The notes beneath the pieces are model-generated. The model saw only the letters and a program-made list of their open reading frames with translations. It searched no databases and was not told where the DNA came from. Of a DNA stretch of 8,697 nucleotides, positions 1-5,285 are shown piece after piece; position 1 is the stretch's first letter; each line of letters starts with the position of its first letter. The translations under genes and the position numbers were made by a program. The DNA comes from an uncultured Flavobacterium sp. (GTDB taxonomy: Bacteria > Bacteroidota > Bacteroidia > Flavobacteriales > Flavobacteriaceae): assembly GCA_946479395.1 (NCBI GenBank), contig CAMLFV010000113.1:1-8697 (forward strand), in the 5' to 3' direction.

Positions 1-730
1 AACAAGAACGCTGTTTTGATAAAGGTTTGGTTACATCTGAATACGAAAATTTCTGAGGATTTACATCACCGGGTTGTTCTTCCATTTTAGAATAATCTAA
101 AGAACGACCATCAACACGTGGCGGTGTTCCTGTTTTCATTCTACCTGATTCAAAACCTACTTTTATTAAATCTTCGGTAATACCAAACGATGCACTTTCA
201 CCAGCTCTACCTCCACCAAATTGCTTATCACCTATATGAATTAATCCGTTTAAAAAAGTTCCATTAGTAAGGATAACTGTATTCGATTTTATCTCGATTC
301 CCAAACTAGTTTTTACGCCGACAACCTTATTATTTTCGATTAAAATACCTGAAATCATTTCTTGGTAAAAATCTAAATTAGGAGTTCCTTCCAACATCAA
401 TCTCCATGTTTCAGCAAATAGCATTCGATCACTTTGACAACGTGGCGACCACATTGCAGGACCTTTTGAAACGTTCAACATCTTAAATTGAATTGCAGAA
501 TTATCAGACACAATTCCAGAGTATCCGCCTAAAGCATCAATCTCACGAACTATTTGTCCTTTTGCAATTCCACCCATTGCCGGGTTGCAACTCATTTGGG
601 CAATATTCTGAAGACTCATTGTAACTAACAAAGTTTTCATTCCCATGTTTGCGGCAGCAGCAGCAGCTTCGGAACCAGCATGACCGGCACCAACTACAAC
701 TACATCATATTTATCTTGAAATAAACTCAT
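1..730 (-). CDS. mnmG: tRNA uridine-34 5-carboxymethylaminomethyl modification enzyme MnmG (GidA), C-terminal part cut off by the window
   Basis: FAD-binding subunit of the MnmE-MnmG complex, which installs the carboxymethylaminomethyl group on wobble uridine 34 of certain tRNAs in the cytoplasm. My translation of the minus strand from the ATG at 730-728 gives 243 residues with no stop before the window edge. It has the N-terminal FAD dinucleotide fold (VVVGAGHAGSEAAAAAA, about residues 11-27), the family motif SCNPAMGGIAKGQIVREIDA (residues 47-66), and downstream blocks FGGGRAGESA (171-180) and TGTPPRVDGRS (200-210). The family is usually about 620-630 residues, so roughly 60% is missing to the left. 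The start is the first Met before the FAD fold. The leader just upstream carries a parS-like site rather than a Shine-Dalgarno sequence. It follows ybeY on the same strand with a 37-bp gap and is probably co-transcribed with it. In many bacteria gidA lies next to oriC, which fits here. Confidence 0.97.
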   Translation of the reverse strand, partial: MSLFQDKYDVVVVGAGHAGSEAAAAAANMGMKTLLVTMSLQNIAQMSCNPAMGGIAKGQIVREIDALGGYSGIVSDNSAIQFKMLNVSKGPAMWSPRCQSDRMLFAETWRLMLEGTPNLDFYQEMISGILIENNKVVGVKTSLGIEIKSNTVILTNGTFLNGLIHIGDKQFGGGRAGESASFGITEDLIKVGFESGRMKTGTPPRVDGRSLDYSKMEEQPGDVNPQKFSYSDVTKPLSKQRSC

Positions 731-746
731 TGTTCCACGTGAAACA
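731..746. promoter_or_regulatory. parS: parS-like centromere site 1 (TGTTCCACGTGAAACA)
   Basis: The 16-mer matches the bacterial parS consensus TGTTnCACGTGAAACA, the ParB (Spo0J) loading site for chromosome segregation. It has a near-palindromic core around CACGTG. It directly abuts the mnmG start codon and so forms its leader. A second copy is centred 41 bp away. The match is read directly; ParB binding is inferred from the consensus, since parA/parB are not in the window. Confidence 0.9.
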
Positions 747-767
747 TTATATTAGTAAATTAAAAAA

Positions 768-1187
768 TTATTGTTCCACGTGGAACATATTAATTTTTTC
801 TTGTTCTTTAGATCGCATTAATAAAGCATCATTTTCGGTTTTATCTTTGTATCCACAATAGTGTAAAACACCATGTGCCAAGACACGTAATAATTCATTC
901 TTAAACGATACCTCGTAATCTTTTGCATTATCTTCTACCCTTTCGACAGATATAAAAATATCGCCCGAAATTAAATCGCCAATACAATAATCAAAACTAA
1001 TTATATCTGTTAACGTATCGTGATTTAAATACTGCATATTTATATTGTGCAAATATTCATCGTCGCAAAAAATATAATTAATTTCGCCTGATTCTTTACC
1101 TTCCGATTCAATAATAGCACCAATCCATTGTTCATATTCCGACTCATTTTCTAACTGAAAATCGGTTTCGTAATTAAAAATGACCAT
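768..1187 (-). CDS. ybeY: Endoribonuclease / rRNA maturation factor YbeY
   Basis: Metal-dependent RNase of the UPF0054 family, involved in 16S rRNA 3'-end maturation and ribosome quality control. The 139-residue product is near the lower end of the family's usual length. The signature is at residues 105-115: HGVLHYCGYKD, giving H105 and H109. The third ligand, histidine in E. coli YbeY (H-x3-H-x5-H), is D115 here. The middle segment LTDIISFDY (59-67) matches the conserved TDVLSFP-type block. The start at 1187 is preceded on the minus strand by a good TAnnTTTG promoter element and a short leader. The last codons (FHVEQ, stop at 770-768) lie inside or next to the second parS site, so the C-terminal residues are set by a DNA-binding site. 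mnmG follows 37 bp downstream on the same strand, probably in the same transcript. Confidence 0.95.
   Translation of the reverse strand: MVIFNYETDFQLENESEYEQWIGAIIESEGKESGEINYIFCDDEYLHNINMQYLNHDTLTDIISFDYCIGDLISGDIFISVERVEDNAKDYEVSFKNELLRVLAHGVLHYCGYKDKTENDALLMRSKEQEKINMFHVEQ
772..787. promoter_or_regulatory. parS: parS-like centromere site 2 (TGTTCCACGTGGAACA)
   Basis: Perfect 16-bp palindrome differing from site 1 at one position (GGAACA for GAAACA). This symmetric form resembles the pseudomonad parS (TGTTCCACGTGGAAC-). It overlaps the 3' end of ybeY and encodes part of its C-terminus FHVEQ. Two sites 41 bp apart (centre to centre) beside a DnaA-box cluster argue for a real ParB loading centre rather than chance. 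Confidence 0.88.
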
Positions 1188-1208
1188 AATTAAGCTTTAA
1201 AATACTTG

Positions 1209-1216
1209 CAAAGGTA
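1209..1216 (-). promoter_or_regulatory. Probable -7 promoter element for ybeY-mnmG (TACCTTTG)
   Basis: On the minus strand the sequence TACCTTTG matches the Bacteroidota -7 consensus TAnnTTTG exactly. It lies about 22 bp before the ybeY ATG, so the leader would be about 15 nt. I see no clear TTG -33 element at the usual 17-23 bp upstream. The call rests on the -7 match and position only. Confidence 0.5.
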
Positions 1217-1346
1217 CAACGAAAGTAAAAAAAGTTATATAAGATTATATTAAAATAAATAAATATTTGATATTCAATAAATTAAATATAAAAAAAGTAA
1301 ATTAATTGTTATTTAGATATTACCAAATTGAAATAAAACAGTTTTC

Positions 1347-1358
1347 ATTGTTAACAAC
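1347..1358 (+). repeat. Inverted 12-mer, left copy (ATTGTTAACAAC)
   Basis: Exact reverse complement of the 12-mer at 1476-1487, 117 bp away. Each copy contains the 10-bp palindrome TTGTTAACAA. The two copies flank the A/T-only segment on its left and, more distantly, its right. Binding by an origin protein is possible, but no factor is recognised. Confidence 0.6.
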
Positions 1359-1399
1359 ATATTATTATTAAATAATTAAATTTTAAAATTTTAAAAAAA
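1359..1399. other. Candidate DNA unwinding element (41-bp A/T-only run)
   Basis: Every base from 1359 to 1399 is A or T, the longest such run I found in the gene-free region. Origins usually contain an easily melted segment beside the DnaA-box cluster. Here the nearest exact DnaA box is about 180 bp to the right, farther than in compact origins, so the assignment is tentative. Other very AT-rich stretches (around 1228-1320) could serve instead. Confidence 0.4.
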
Positions 1400-1475
1400 G
1401 ATTTCTTCTTTATAATGCTTGTTAATATGTGGAATAAGTTTTTGGTAAAATATTTTAAATTGTTACTTATTAAAA

Positions 1476-1487
1476 GTTGTTAACAAT
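1476..1487 (-). repeat. Inverted 12-mer, right copy (GTTGTTAACAAT)
   Basis: Reverse complement of 1347-1358 without mismatch, built around the same 10-bp palindrome TTGTTAACAA. It lies about 96 bp left of the first exact DnaA box. The role is unknown. Confidence 0.6.
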
Positions 1488-1582
1488 AACTTAATATAGC
1501 AATTTACTTAATATCAATGTATTTAGAATTTAGTGTTGATATATTATTACTTTCACTATCAAAAATTGCTTAAAAGTTTAGT

Positions 1583-1591
1583 TGTGAATAA
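1583..1591 (-). promoter_or_regulatory. DnaA box (TTATTCACA on minus strand)
   Basis: Read on the plus strand as TGTGAATAA; exact match to the DnaA-box consensus TTATnCACA. A one-mismatch box (TTATAAACA on minus, 1593-1601) follows one base away in the same orientation. Confidence 0.8.
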
Positions 1592-1592
1592 G

Positions 1593-1601
1593 TGTTTATA
1601 A
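1593..1601 (-). promoter_or_regulatory. Weak DnaA-box-like site (TTATAAACA on minus strand)
   Basis: One mismatch to TTATnCACA, A for C at position 6. It is adjacent to the exact box at 1583-1591. The same variant recurs at 1762-1770. Confidence 0.4.
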
Positions 1602-1653
1602 GTTGCTAAAATGTGTCAATGTAATCGTTGATTAATTTCAATAAAAACTACAC

Positions 1654-1662
1654 TTATTCACA
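1654..1662 (+). promoter_or_regulatory. DnaA box (TTATTCACA)
   Basis: Exact match to TTATnCACA on the plus strand. It faces the minus-strand box at 1583-1591, so that pair is in inverted orientation. Confidence 0.8.
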
Positions 1663-1717
1663 AGAATAAACTGCCATAACAAAATTTTAAGATTAATTTA
1701 TTATTAGTTGTTTAAAG

Positions 1718-1726
1718 TTATTCACA
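1718..1726 (+). promoter_or_regulatory. DnaA box (TTATTCACA)
   Basis: Exact match to TTATnCACA on the plus strand, 64 bp (about six helical turns) after the box at 1654. A one-mismatch box (1728-1736) follows one base later in the same orientation. Confidence 0.8.
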
Positions 1727-1727
1727 C

Positions 1728-1736
1728 TTATTAACA
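1728..1736 (+). promoter_or_regulatory. Weak DnaA-box-like site (TTATTAACA)
   Basis: One mismatch to the consensus (A for C at position 6), tandem with the exact box at 1718-1726. Strong-plus-weak tandem boxes are common in origins, but this site alone would not be significant. Confidence 0.4.
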
Positions 1737-1761
1737 CAGGTTATTAATATCTAAAATAAAG

Positions 1762-1770
1762 TTATAAACA
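1762..1770 (+). promoter_or_regulatory. Weak DnaA-box-like site beside a promoter (TTATAAACA)
   Basis: One mismatch to TTATnCACA. It ends one base before the TATATTTG promoter element of the gene at 1799, so DnaA bound here could compete with RNA polymerase. That consequence is inferred. Confidence 0.35.
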
Positions 1771-1771
1771 G

Positions 1772-1779
1772 TATATTTG
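1772..1779 (+). promoter_or_regulatory. Probable -7 promoter element (TATATTTG) for the gene at 1799
   Basis: Exact match to the Bacteroidota -7 consensus TAnnTTTG, about 20 bp before the ATG, predicting a very short leader. No clear TTG -33 element is visible at the expected distance. Confidence 0.5.
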
Positions 1780-1798
1780 CCTTACTTAAAAACAAACA

Positions 1799-2398
1799 AT
1801 GAAAAACATAGTATTAGTACTTGCAATGGCTGTTACAGGCTTGGTACACGCGCAAAAAATGAAGGTTGTTTCGGGAAATTTCGATTTTTTAAAAGATCAA
1901 AAAGAAATAAACCTACAAATGGATTATTCGGATATTAAATTCTACAAAGAAAATATGAACGAAGAAGCTTATATTTTAAAAAGAGAAAAAGATATTTTGA
2001 AAGAAGGTAAAAATGAAGCGGAAGTTGAAGCTTGGATTGCTGATTGGGAACATTCTAAAAAAACAACTTTTGTAGATAAGTTTTTGGCTTCAATGAACAA
2101 AAACACGTCAATTGTAACTTCTACAAACAATACGCAGGCAAAATATACTTTAACGGTTAAAACGGTATGGATTTATCCGGGTTGGTATGCAGGTGTTATG
2201 GCGCAACCATCAAAAGTTACTACTGTTTTAATTTTTACCGAAACAAATAACCCTGATACGGTTTTATTGAAAATTGATAGTAAAGAAGCACCTGGAGATA
2301 ATTTTGTTGGTGTACCTAATAATAACGATAGAATTGCCGAAGGATACGCTAAAACAGCTAAAACATTGGCTAAGAAAATAGAAAAAGAAATAAGATAG
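1799..2398 (+). CDS. Secreted protein of unknown function beside the origin
   Basis: I do not recognise the family with certainty. The 199-residue product starts with a typical Sec signal peptide: K2, a hydrophobic core at about residues 4-16, and LVHA-QK as the likely cleavage point after residue 18. There is no lipobox cysteine, so it is probably periplasmic rather than a lipoprotein. The mature part has a lysine/glutamate-rich, probably helical middle (about 45-95), then a beta-like region with an aromatic block VWIYPGWYAGVMAQP (about 122-136) and the strand TTVLIFTE, ending in a basic helix. No catalytic motif or transmembrane segment after the signal is visible. It resembles small Bacteroidota exported proteins of the DUF4136-like type only in general style. 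It has its own promoter at the right edge of the origin region and ends in a strong hairpin terminator, so it is probably monocistronic. Confidence 0.85.
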   Translation: MKNIVLVLAMAVTGLVHAQKMKVVSGNFDFLKDQKEINLQMDYSDIKFYKENMNEEAYILKREKDILKEGKNEAEVEAWIADWEHSKKTTFVDKFLASMNKNTSIVTSTNNTQAKYTLTVKTVWIYPGWYAGVMAQPSKVTTVLIFTETNNPDTVLLKIDSKEAPGDNFVGVPNNNDRIAEGYAKTAKTLAKKIEKEIR

Positions 2399-2429
2399 AA
2401 AAAGGATTCCTTAATTGGAATCCTTTTTT
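2399..2429. terminator. Bidirectional intrinsic terminator between convergent genes
   Basis: AAAAAGGATTCC (2399-2410) pairs perfectly with GGAATCCTTTTT (2417-2428) around the loop TTAATT: a 12-bp stem followed by T on the plus strand and, read from the other side, also by a T run. It starts immediately after the stop of the gene at 1799-2398. It overlaps the stop and last codons (KKDSN) of the minus-strand gene ending at 2411. One structure can therefore serve both convergent transcripts. Confidence 0.85.
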
Positions 2430-3658
2430 GTTTCGCGTATCATGTACGCCATATTTTTTATAATGTTGTGGTGCTTGGCAACAAACGTGTTTTCTTTATT
2501 CCAAACGTAACCGGCTAAAACAGCACAAATTTTTCTTTTAACATCAGGGTTTTCGGGTTGGTGGTAAAACAATTCTTGCAAATTACCCGTGTACCATTCT
2601 TTTACGTACGTTGTAAAAACATCAATGCCATATTTCATATATTCGGCGTATTCTTTTTCCCAGTTAACTTCTTCCCCATTAATTTGTTTTAAAGCTAATT
2701 TTGCAGCTAAAATACCCGATTCGGTAGCAAAACAAACACCAGAAGAAAATACAGGATCTAAAAATTCAGTACTATTTCCTGTTAAGGCATATCCTTTACC
2801 GTAAAATTGAGAAACCGCTACAGAATAATTTTTTAAATGGATCGGATCAAATTCAAAAGGAAGCTTATCGAATCGTTTTACATAAAAATCAGAAAGTTTT
2901 ATGGCATTCTTAATAGCTTCTTCAGTATTTCCTGTTGACGATAATTTATCGATATAATCAGTAGGACCTACAATTCCAATGCTGGTATTTCCGTTAGAAA
3001 AAGGAATAACCCACAACCAAACTTCGGTTTCAATAATATCAAACGAAATCTGAGTTCCCTCTACTCCATCTGGTCGGTTTATATCTTTAACATGCGTAAA
3101 AATTGCCGAGTGCGGATCTAATTTAGAAGGAGATTCTAACTTTAAAATACGCGGCAACACTCGACCGTAACCACTACAGTCAATTACAAATTTTGCATGT
3201 ATCTGCGAAACGTTTCCGTTTTTATTTTTAATGGTAGTTACAGAATCTGTTCCGATAAATTCCACATTAATAACTTCGGTTTCAAAAGCAATATCAACCC
3301 CTTTACGTTGCAATTCATCGGTCATGGCTTTATCAAAATCGGCACGCGGAATTTGCCACGTCCAATCCCATCCTTCACCAAATTTATTGCTAAAATCAAA
3401 AATACAAATTTCTTTACCTCTAATAAAACGGGCTCCGGGCTTCTTTTCAAATCCGTAAGAATCAAGTGCTTCAAACAATCCGGCTTCATAAAAATGATCC
3501 ATAACACGCGGAATCAAACTCTCGCCCACCACAATTCTCGGGAACTTTTGTTTTTCTACAACCTTAATCTTTGCACCCTGTTTTTGCAGATATCCCGCAG
3601 CAACACTTCCACTTGGACCTGCACCAATAATTAGGATATCAACATTTTCTGTTTTCAT
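2411..3658 (-). CDS. FAD-dependent halogenase-like oxidoreductase (tryptophan/phenolic halogenase superfamily)
   Basis: A flavoprotein of 415 residues. Visible features in order: N-terminal FAD fold GAGPSG (residues 12-17); FPRIVVGESLIP (39-50), matching the FPR-x-x-VGES-x-x-P block of FAD-dependent halogenases; FEKKPGARF (70-78), with lysines K72/K73 near where the family's catalytic lysine sits; WDWTWQIPR (97-105); the halogenase signature WxWxIP as WLWVIP (214-219); and STEFLDPVFSSGV (296-308), the C-terminal flavin-binding block. True halogenases use FADH2, O2 and chloride to halogenate aromatic rings; many relatives are hydroxylases or unassigned oxidoreductases. It diverges from the tyrosine ammonia-lyase gene with about 100 bp between starts. 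That suggests it modifies the aryl-polyene head group or a precursor, possibly chlorinating a phenol; chlorinated flexirubins have been described. The family is a confident call; halogenase activity and substrate are inference. The stop codon lies within the shared terminator. Confidence 0.88.
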   Translation of the reverse strand: MKTENVDILIIGAGPSGSVAAGYLQKQGAKIKVVEKQKFPRIVVGESLIPRVMDHFYEAGLFEALDSYGFEKKPGARFIRGKEICIFDFSNKFGEGWDWTWQIPRADFDKAMTDELQRKGVDIAFETEVINVEFIGTDSVTTIKNKNGNVSQIHAKFVIDCSGYGRVLPRILKLESPSKLDPHSAIFTHVKDINRPDGVEGTQISFDIIETEVWLWVIPFSNGNTSIGIVGPTDYIDKLSSTGNTEEAIKNAIKLSDFYVKRFDKLPFEFDPIHLKNYSVAVSQFYGKGYALTGNSTEFLDPVFSSGVCFATESGILAAKLALKQINGEEVNWEKEYAEYMKYGIDVFTTYVKEWYTGNLQELFYHQPENPDVKRKICAVLAGYVWNKENTFVAKHHNIIKNMAYMIRETKKDSN

Positions 3659-3682
3659 AGTAAAAAAGATAGTTTAATATTA

Positions 3683-3690
3683 TATTTTTG
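3683..3690 (+). promoter_or_regulatory. Candidate -7 promoter element (TATTTTTG) for the lyase operon
   Basis: Matches TAnnTTTG on the plus strand, about 70 bp upstream of the lyase ATG, giving a leader of roughly 60-65 nt. No good TTG -33 element is seen. It lies in the 102-bp region between divergent start codons and would be the promoter of the pigment gene run. Confidence 0.4.
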
Positions 3691-3709
3691 CCTTTGTAAA
3701 ATGATGTTT

Positions 3710-3717
3710 CAAAATTA
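3710..3717 (-). promoter_or_regulatory. Candidate -7 promoter element (TAATTTTG) for the halogenase-like gene
   Basis: Plus-strand CAAAATTA reads TAATTTTG on the minus strand, an exact TAnnTTTG match about 50 bp before the ATG at 3658. It faces the plus-strand element at 3683-3690, so the two promoters would overlap. The -33 element is unclear. Confidence 0.38.
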
Positions 3718-3760
3718 CGAGAAATCAGTCATTTAATACATTTTAATCAAACAATTTTTA

Positions 3761-5278
3761 ATGAAAGTTATTCGTGATTATTTAACAATAAATGATTTTG
3801 CTTCGGTTATTTTTAATAATGAAGCCATTACATTAGACAATTTACTTGTAAACCGTGTGGAAAAAAGTTTTAATTTTTTAAAATCGTTTTCGGCAAATAA
3901 AGTTATTTACGGTGTAAATACAGGTTTTGGTCCTATGGCGCAATACCGTATCCAGCCTCAAGACCAGCTACAGTTACAATACAATTTAATTCGCAGCCAT
4001 TCATCGGGTACAGGCAATCTATTATCGCCTATTCATGTTAAAGCCGCAATTTTAGCGCGATTAAATACGCTGGCATTAGGAAAATCGGGGGTAAATATGA
4101 CCGTGATTTCTTTAATGAAAGAATTGATAAACCGTGACATTACACCTTTAATTTTTGCTCATGGAGGTGTTGGTGCAAGTGGCGATTTGGTTCAGCTGGC
4201 ACATTTAGCATTGATACTTATTGGCGAAGGCGAAGTTTTTTATAAAGGTGAACGCAGATCAACCCAAGAAGTTTTTAAAATGGAAGGTTTACAGCCTATC
4301 GATGTTAAAATTCGAGAAGGATTGGCATTGATGAACGGTACATCGGTAATGACGGGAATTGGTATTGTAAATGCGTTATTGACGGATAAATTGGTCGATT
4401 TTTCGTTGCAGGCATCTTGTATGATTAATGAAATTGTGCAGGCTTATGACGATCATTTATCGCAAGAATTAAACAATACCAAATTACATAACGGACAGCA
4501 GGTTGTTGCCCAAAAAATGCGCAATCATTTAAACGGTAGTAAATTAACACGTAACCGTCAGGAACATTTGTACAGCGGAGAAAATACCGAAGAAATTTTT
4601 AAAGAAAAAGTTCAAGAGTATTATTCTATTCGTTGTGTACCGCAGATTTTAGGTCCAATTTACGATACCGTTTTATCGGTTAAAGATATTTTAGAAAAAG
4701 AAATAAATTCGGTAAACGACAATCCGGTGATCGATGTTGAAAAAGAACAGGTTTACCACGGCGGAAATTTCCACGGCGATTATGTATCGTTAGAAATGGA
4801 TAAATTAAAGCTGGTTGTTACCAAAATTTCCATGTTGGCAGAACGCCAGTTGAATTATCTGTTAAATTCTAAAATTAACGAAATATTGCCGCCGTTTGTC
4901 AATCTGGGTAAATTAGGATTCAATTTTGGTATGCAGGGCGTACAGTTTACGGCAACATCAACCACGGCAGAAAATCAGGCATTATCAACTTCCATGTATA
5001 TTCACAGTATCCCGAACAATAACGACAATCAGGATATCGTAAGTATGGGAACCAATGCAGCCGTTATGTGCAGCAACGTGATAGAAAACACATTTGAAGT
5101 GTTGGCGATTGAATTAATTACTATTATTCAGGCAATTGATGCATTGAATTATCAAGATAAATTAAGCAGTTCATCAAAAAAACTATATGATGAAATTAGA
5201 TACATTGTTCCTGTTTTTGCAGAAGATATGGTAATGTATCCTTATGTTAACAAGGTTAAGGAATTTTTAAAAAAATAG
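3761..5278 (+). CDS. Tyrosine ammonia-lyase (aromatic amino acid lyase, HAL/PAL/TAL family)
   Basis: Deaminates L-tyrosine to 4-coumarate, the aryl starter of flexirubin-type polyenes, using an autocatalytic MIO cofactor. The 505 residues are the usual bacterial HAL/TAL length. Visible: YGVNTGFGP (50-58) with the catalytic Tyr50; GGVGASGDLVQLAHLAL (135-151) with the MIO-forming Ala139-Ser140-Gly141; NDNP (about 320-323); FGMQGVQFTATSTTAENQ and SIPNNNDNQDIVSMG in the C-terminal half. The selectivity pair that is His-Leu in Rhodobacter TAL is Ser79-His80 here (NLIRSHSSG), as in histidine lyases. From memory the whole protein closely resembles the characterised tyrosine ammonia-lyase of Flavobacterium johnsoniae, which has the same RSHSSG segment, so I prefer TAL over HutH; no hut genes are nearby. 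The fabG-type gene follows after 7 bp, implying co-transcription. Confidence 0.93.
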   Translation: MKVIRDYLTINDFASVIFNNEAITLDNLLVNRVEKSFNFLKSFSANKVIYGVNTGFGPMAQYRIQPQDQLQLQYNLIRSHSSGTGNLLSPIHVKAAILARLNTLALGKSGVNMTVISLMKELINRDITPLIFAHGGVGASGDLVQLAHLALILIGEGEVFYKGERRSTQEVFKMEGLQPIDVKIREGLALMNGTSVMTGIGIVNALLTDKLVDFSLQASCMINEIVQAYDDHLSQELNNTKLHNGQQVVAQKMRNHLNGSKLTRNRQEHLYSGENTEEIFKEKVQEYYSIRCVPQILGPIYDTVLSVKDILEKEINSVNDNPVIDVEKEQVYHGGNFHGDYVSLEMDKLKLVVTKISMLAERQLNYLLNSKINEILPPFVNLGKLGFNFGMQGVQFTATSTTAENQALSTSMYIHSIPNNNDNQDIVSMGTNAAVMCSNVIENTFEVLAIELITIIQAIDALNYQDKLSSSSKKLYDEIRYIVPVFAEDMVMYPYVNKVKEFLKK

Positions 5279-5285
5279 GTAGCAA

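Larger units (their letters stand above)
1188..1798. other. oriC: Probable chromosomal replication origin (oriC), gene-free AT-rich region
   Basis: This 611-bp stretch between the divergent ybeY and the gene at 1799 has no convincing coding sequence. It holds three exact DnaA boxes of the same form (TTATTCACA at 1654-1662 and 1718-1726 on plus; 1583-1591 on minus), three one-mismatch boxes, a 41-bp pure A/T run at 1359-1399, and inverted 12-mers at 1347-1358 and 1476-1487. By my rough hand estimate, less than one exact TTATnCACA would be expected by chance in AT-rich DNA of this length. Two parS sites 400-480 bp to the left, and mnmG, a classic origin neighbour, support the call. dnaA, dnaN and rpmH are absent from the window, and origin activity has not been seen directly. 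An alternative is a DnaA-titrating or DnaA-regulated intergenic region. Confidence 0.78.

Noticed and set aside
649..861. Plus-strand ORF containing NSLFHVKHY and STWNILIF
   Set aside because: It runs antisense through mnmG and ybeY and across both parS sites. The FHVKH string is only the parS sequence read in another frame.
1428..1437. TGTGGAATAA as a further DnaA box
   Set aside because: It has an extra base relative to TGTGGATAA, so spacing within the motif is wrong; not counted.
1188..1798. tRNA, small RNA or CRISPR array in the gene-free region
   Set aside because: No cloverleaf, no regularly spaced repeat series and no GC-richer structured segment; DnaA-box content explains it better.
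3197..3634. Plus-strand ORFs antisense to the halogenase-like gene
   Set aside because: No recognisable motifs, and the opposite strand encodes a complete, well-conserved flavoprotein.
3761..5278. Histidine ammonia-lyase (HutH) as the name for the MIO lyase
   Set aside because: The Ser-His pair looks HutH-like, but context is aryl-polyene synthesis, no hut genes are present, and overall resemblance is to flavobacterial TAL.
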